A stretch of 64,000 nt of DNA, from positions 1 through 64,000 of the forward strand of contig CAYWRU010000006.1 in assembly GCA_964460795.1 (NCBI GenBank), read 5' to 3'. The position numbers and the translations under genes are program-made. Below, in pieces: positions 62,101-64,000 of this stretch (position 1 is its first letter; the number at the start of each line of letters is the position of its first letter). This stretch comes from CAZOOM01 sp964460795. Its GTDB lineage: Bacteria; Omnitrophota; Omnitrophia; Omnitrophales; Aquincolibacteriaceae. The notes beneath the pieces are model-generated. The model searched no databases. It saw only the letters and a program-made list of their open reading frames with translations, and was not told the origin of the DNA.

Positions 62101-64000
62101 TCAATGCCCAGCCTGATCATGCAGAAATTCAAAGTTTTATTCAGCTTATGGAGTCCCGGATGCGTTCCGAAGTCCGATCCAAGCCCGATCTTGCAAAATT
62201 AACACAAAATCGTGCTGAGATTCCTCTGGGCTTAGGGCGCTTACCCCGGTTTGCTCAAAGCCAACCTTCAACCCGTGGAGATGCTTTGACTTCAGACTCG
62301 AGTGGCCCGCGGGCTTCAATCCTGCCGAAAAAACCGAAACTTCTTGTTTCTATGCAATTTATACAAAACAGCGCTGAGAAATCGACGAGAGGCCCTAACA
62401 AAGTAAGATCCGAAGTTAGACAATCATTCCTAAGTTCTAAAGGCCAAAAAACGGAAACCCGATTAGAAGAAATCGAACGGGAGCTCTCCTTAACCCTTCA
62501 AGAGATGAAGGTCGTTGTGCGGAAATTTCGGCAGGCCATGAAAGACGGACTCCAAGGAAATCCAAGTTCACTGGAGATGATTCCCAGTTTTGTTCCGGAG
62601 ATTACAGGAAATGAAAAAGGGGATTACCTCGCCGTGGATCTTGGCGGCACGAATTTCCGTATCCTTGCCGTTCGGCTGCTCGGAAACGGAAAATACCGGA
62701 TTTTAAAAATGCAATCATTCCGTATTCCGGAACGGGTCAAGGCGGGTGTAAAGGGACAGGAGCTTTTTGATTGGATGGGTGAGCGCATGGCCGTATTTCT
62801 TCAAAGTAATCGGCTTAATCAAAAACAAGTTTGGAATTTCGGTGCGACCATTTCTTTTCCGGTCAGCCTTTCAGCCTTAGACCAGGGCGTGCTTACCCAT
62901 ATGAATATGAAAGGGTTCGTTTTACCGGATCTGAACAATCGGTCTGTGAATGATCTTTTTTCCGCAGCGTTTAAAAAATACGGCATTGAAAAGCGTGTCA
63001 AATTGCGTGCAATTATCAATGATACGATCGGAACCCATGCCTTGGCAGATTATTTGAATCCTGGAAAAAACATACTCCTCGCCATGATTGCGGGAACGGG
63101 ACACAACGGGTCCCGAAAAGTTTCAAAGAAAGCCATTCATAAACTTGCCCAAACGGATCCCTCCGGCACCATGCTGATTAATATGGAGACCGGCGCTTTT
63201 GACGGACTTGATTTTTTGCCCAAAGAAAAGCAGATGGACCTTTCGTCTTCCAATCCCAGGATCCACGCCTGGGAAAAAATGAATTCCGGAAAATATGTGG
63301 GGGAGACGGTGCGGCTTTATCTTAAGGAATTAATCGATCAAGGACATCTCTTTCAAGATCAAAAATCCAAGGGGAAAATTCCTGCTCATTTTCAGTACCC
63401 GGAGCCGGAGTTTGATCGCACAATTCGAGAAACGCCGGAGCGCTACAGCCGCCGGGGTTTTACGGCAACGCACATGTCACAAATCATGGCGGATGAAACA
63501 CCTGATTTATCCAAGGCCGTTAAAATTCTTCGCAGGCTAGGAGTGCGGTATGCAACTCATGATGATGCCGAAAGTGTCCGCCGGGTGGTTGCGGCCGTGG
63601 AGAACCGCGCAGCATCACTTTATGCCATGGAGATTGCAGCGGTTCATTTAGCTGAAGACCCAAAGCTTCACGGTCATTACACGGTTGCCATTGACGGAAG
63701 TCTCTACGAAAAACACCTTGGATTTAAAAGCCGAATTTTAAGTTATCTTTCCGATCTGGTGGGTCCGGAAGCGGCAAAGCATTTTCAAATTCAACTCACC
63801 AAAGACGGATCCGGTCTTGGTGCCATCGTGGTGGCTGCTGCCGCCACGCAGGAAGCGGAAAAACGTTCAGAAGTCCGGGACAGTGAGAAGATTTTGGCCG
63901 GTGCTATGGATCAGGTCAAAGCCGTGGCTGATAAAATTAAGCTTAAATCAAGGCTTTTAGACAAACTTCTCGACTTTCACCGTATTCTTCAGGTGGATGT
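59184..64000 (+). CDS. Giant secreted multidomain protein with hexokinase domain (3' end beyond window)
   Basis: 1605 codons seen, no stop; the frame is open to the window edge. GTG start is tentative (TTG at 59124 or 59112 also in frame). Signal peptide IFAAITTIIFF...ISAPAYA. Module 1 (about 60-550) has HIQEAHG (77) and LEGS, and later ITGGFHSEPF (480), recalling Tiki/ChaN-like proteins. Module 2 (about 650-990) is not recognised. Module 3 (about 1090-1555) is a eukaryotic-type hexokinase: LAVDLGGTNFR (about 1150), SFPVS, INDTIGTHAL, INMETGAFDG, IDGSLYEKH, KDGSGLGA (about 1540). Six RSE(V/I/L)R motifs separate the modules. A similar architecture is expected in Omnitrophota-like genomes, but this is inference. 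Confidence 0.85.
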   Translation, partial: MTLKSHQSCSAFNFRRIFAAITTIIFFCEQILISAPAYAVPPVSEAPFASNQKQLTLSESLGKIDEQTSGFDRTLIHIQEAHGVLQGQLQIEKTLKSLFDRYGVDTVFLEGSASRLHPELAQFDSKDISRNHEILSALLRRGLASGPELFLSSHSQVRAYGIESASLYAENARAMVRVLKNTESIQSWQRWADGQLKMLQGKLLNLKLRQLLSRLEKWKQGESSQGNDIPYFFQEARRELGLDFQDPRHQLEWPMLVRLAKLFEFEKKINPTKLEKEKKTFSIFLSHLPPSIRLPVEDLLKQPLGTQSLSDPETGLLFERMAAALPQNFPYARFPNLNRFIGHLILQSEIKTPFLTAELDLLTQKLVSSSVRTPEEKELVQLIEDVRLTHKSLDLELSASEYDSIQSKVLEPSELSKRILKMAKLNHLQIQPKPLLSLDAIYDDAMEFYHLAKMRDQILIRHTEEQMDALGKKKAVVITGGFHSEPFAESFKNKKINYVRITPQIHQLSGAASYQNRILQFLLPSEDPSRGTLHEAYYVMSRSDELQSLGVDPRRVRSEIRKVIAEFVKSNEPAFIYSARSEVRTESEAGQPPMRATTRAAGMRLTPDDLDNGSNTGTANRQAVRPVKKLARQAARHAFPGKIRSSKRSELRDFAPEVRSALEQVVSEYQRSGGQVFDDYRIVTGETPRFPKAVIIRTIQPASLDGQFSEVMRSAHQRSHPTQIVLEPVATKLTLEQFKAKRKMWLPDMKSGVVTFLQVKPDGHDFLWVVLEKYSHDFDIFIGPRRQLSSVPARNFYGPALSRGKNILFKEPYFPGLVLYLSGLDKAALEERLGVRPILIRKKNGGGDAVKVSLRILDEVRDVTKSESLPPAFRGIPGHLLLQHVVIKKNRLHASDLVEAANRESEAAVLTEEELADQIIAEMRNLELPASNDLREKLEKSLGDFALDAIPEDVRQIRHVLNLHGIPGSNQEINAQPDHAEIQSFIQLMESRMRSEVRSKPDLAKLTQNRAEIPLGLGRLPRFAQSQPSTRGDALTSDSSGPRASILPKKPKLLVSMQFIQNSAEKSTRGPNKVRSEVRQSFLSSKGQKTETRLEEIERELSLTLQEMKVVVRKFRQAMKDGLQGNPSSLEMIPSFVPEITGNEKGDYLAVDLGGTNFRILAVRLLGNGKYRILKMQSFRIPERVKAGVKGQELFDWMGERMAVFLQSNRLNQKQVWNFGATISFPVSLSALDQGVLTHMNMKGFVLPDLNNRSVNDLFSAAFKKYGIEKRVKLRAIINDTIGTHALADYLNPGKNILLAMIAGTGHNGSRKVSKKAIHKLAQTDPSGTMLINMETGAFDGLDFLPKEKQMDLSSSNPRIHAWEKMNSGKYVGETVRLYLKELIDQGHLFQDQKSKGKIPAHFQYPEPEFDRTIRETPERYSRRGFTATHMSQIMADETPDLSKAVKILRRLGVRYATHDDAESVRRVVAAVENRAASLYAMEIAAVHLAEDPKLHGHYTVAIDGSLYEKHLGFKSRILSYLSDLVGPEAAKHFQIQLTKDGSGLGAIVVAAAATQEAEKRSEVRDSEKILAGAMDQVKAVADKIKLKSRLLDKLLDFHRILQVD

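Noticed and set aside
59184..62430. Possible frameshift or broken gene because no complete long frame closes here
   Set aside because: Reading frame zero stays open from 59184 to the window end with conserved motifs on both sides; the gene is simply cut by the window edge.

Overview
The window looks like a chromosomal segment of an anaerobic, Gram-negative-type bacterium from an uncultured lineage. The best guess is the PVC superphylum, possibly Omnitrophota. That assignment is inference: it rests on outer-membrane genes (an MtrB-like barrel, TolC, RND), phosphatidylethanolamine synthesis, a very long secreted multidomain protein with repeated RSE(V/I/L)R spacers, and an overall anaerobic gene set. 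No rRNA, tRNA, CRISPR array, insertion sequence or prophage was found.

Layout. 1-5.5 kb: an [FeFe]-hydrogenase maturation operon (TM1266-like regulator, aspA, hydF, hydG, hydE); the hydrogenase itself is not visible and may lie upstream. 5.6-16.7 kb: an electron-transfer island with a tetraheme c554-like cytochrome, an ImcH-like NapC/NirT heptaheme cytochrome, an 11-heme c / b-type fusion, a sensor kinase with a periplasmic c-heme motif, its sigma54-type response regulator, an MtrA-like multiheme lipoprotein and an MtrB-like beta-barrel. This set could carry electrons from quinol to outside the cell, or inward. 16.7-22.4 kb: a heme-type radical SAM/SPASM protein and regulators (double-receiver protein, ECF sigma/anti-sigma pair, DksA-like protein, Crp/Fnr protein) plus a hemerythrin. 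22.4-36.4 kb: ADP-forming acyl-CoA synthetase, ThrH, four enzymes of radical SAM or heme type, an NSS transporter with a 37-residue small subunit, and a membrane pyrophosphatase. 36.4-47.5 kb: psd-pssA, LysE-like exporter, OsmC, a GT-C glycosyltransferase, typA, a DD-carboxypeptidase, a GspC/PilP-like protein, an RRM protein and a BatD-like protein. 47.5-52.6 kb: marR-tolC-RND efflux operon on the minus strand with no adaptor gene. 52.7-59 kb: BaiN-type flavoprotein, an apparent stand-alone ~170-nt RNA gene, a small periplasmic protein, a pirin, and a PEGA-protein/GT2 pair. 59.2 kb to the end: the 5' part (1605 codons) of a giant secreted protein that includes a eukaryotic-type hexokinase domain and runs off the window.

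How it fits together. Hydrogenase maturation, acetate formation with ATP gain and a K+-independent-type pyrophosphatase suggest a fermentative, energy-frugal anaerobe that can also exchange electrons with the outside through the cytochrome/porin island. Three near-perfect TGTGA-N6-TCACA sites, each about 20 bp upstream of a -10-like box, lie before the heme-sensor kinase, the hemerythrin and the pyrophosphatase. This suggests that one Crp/Fnr-type protein, perhaps the one encoded at 21069, ties these genes together. All functional statements come from motif reading without database searches.
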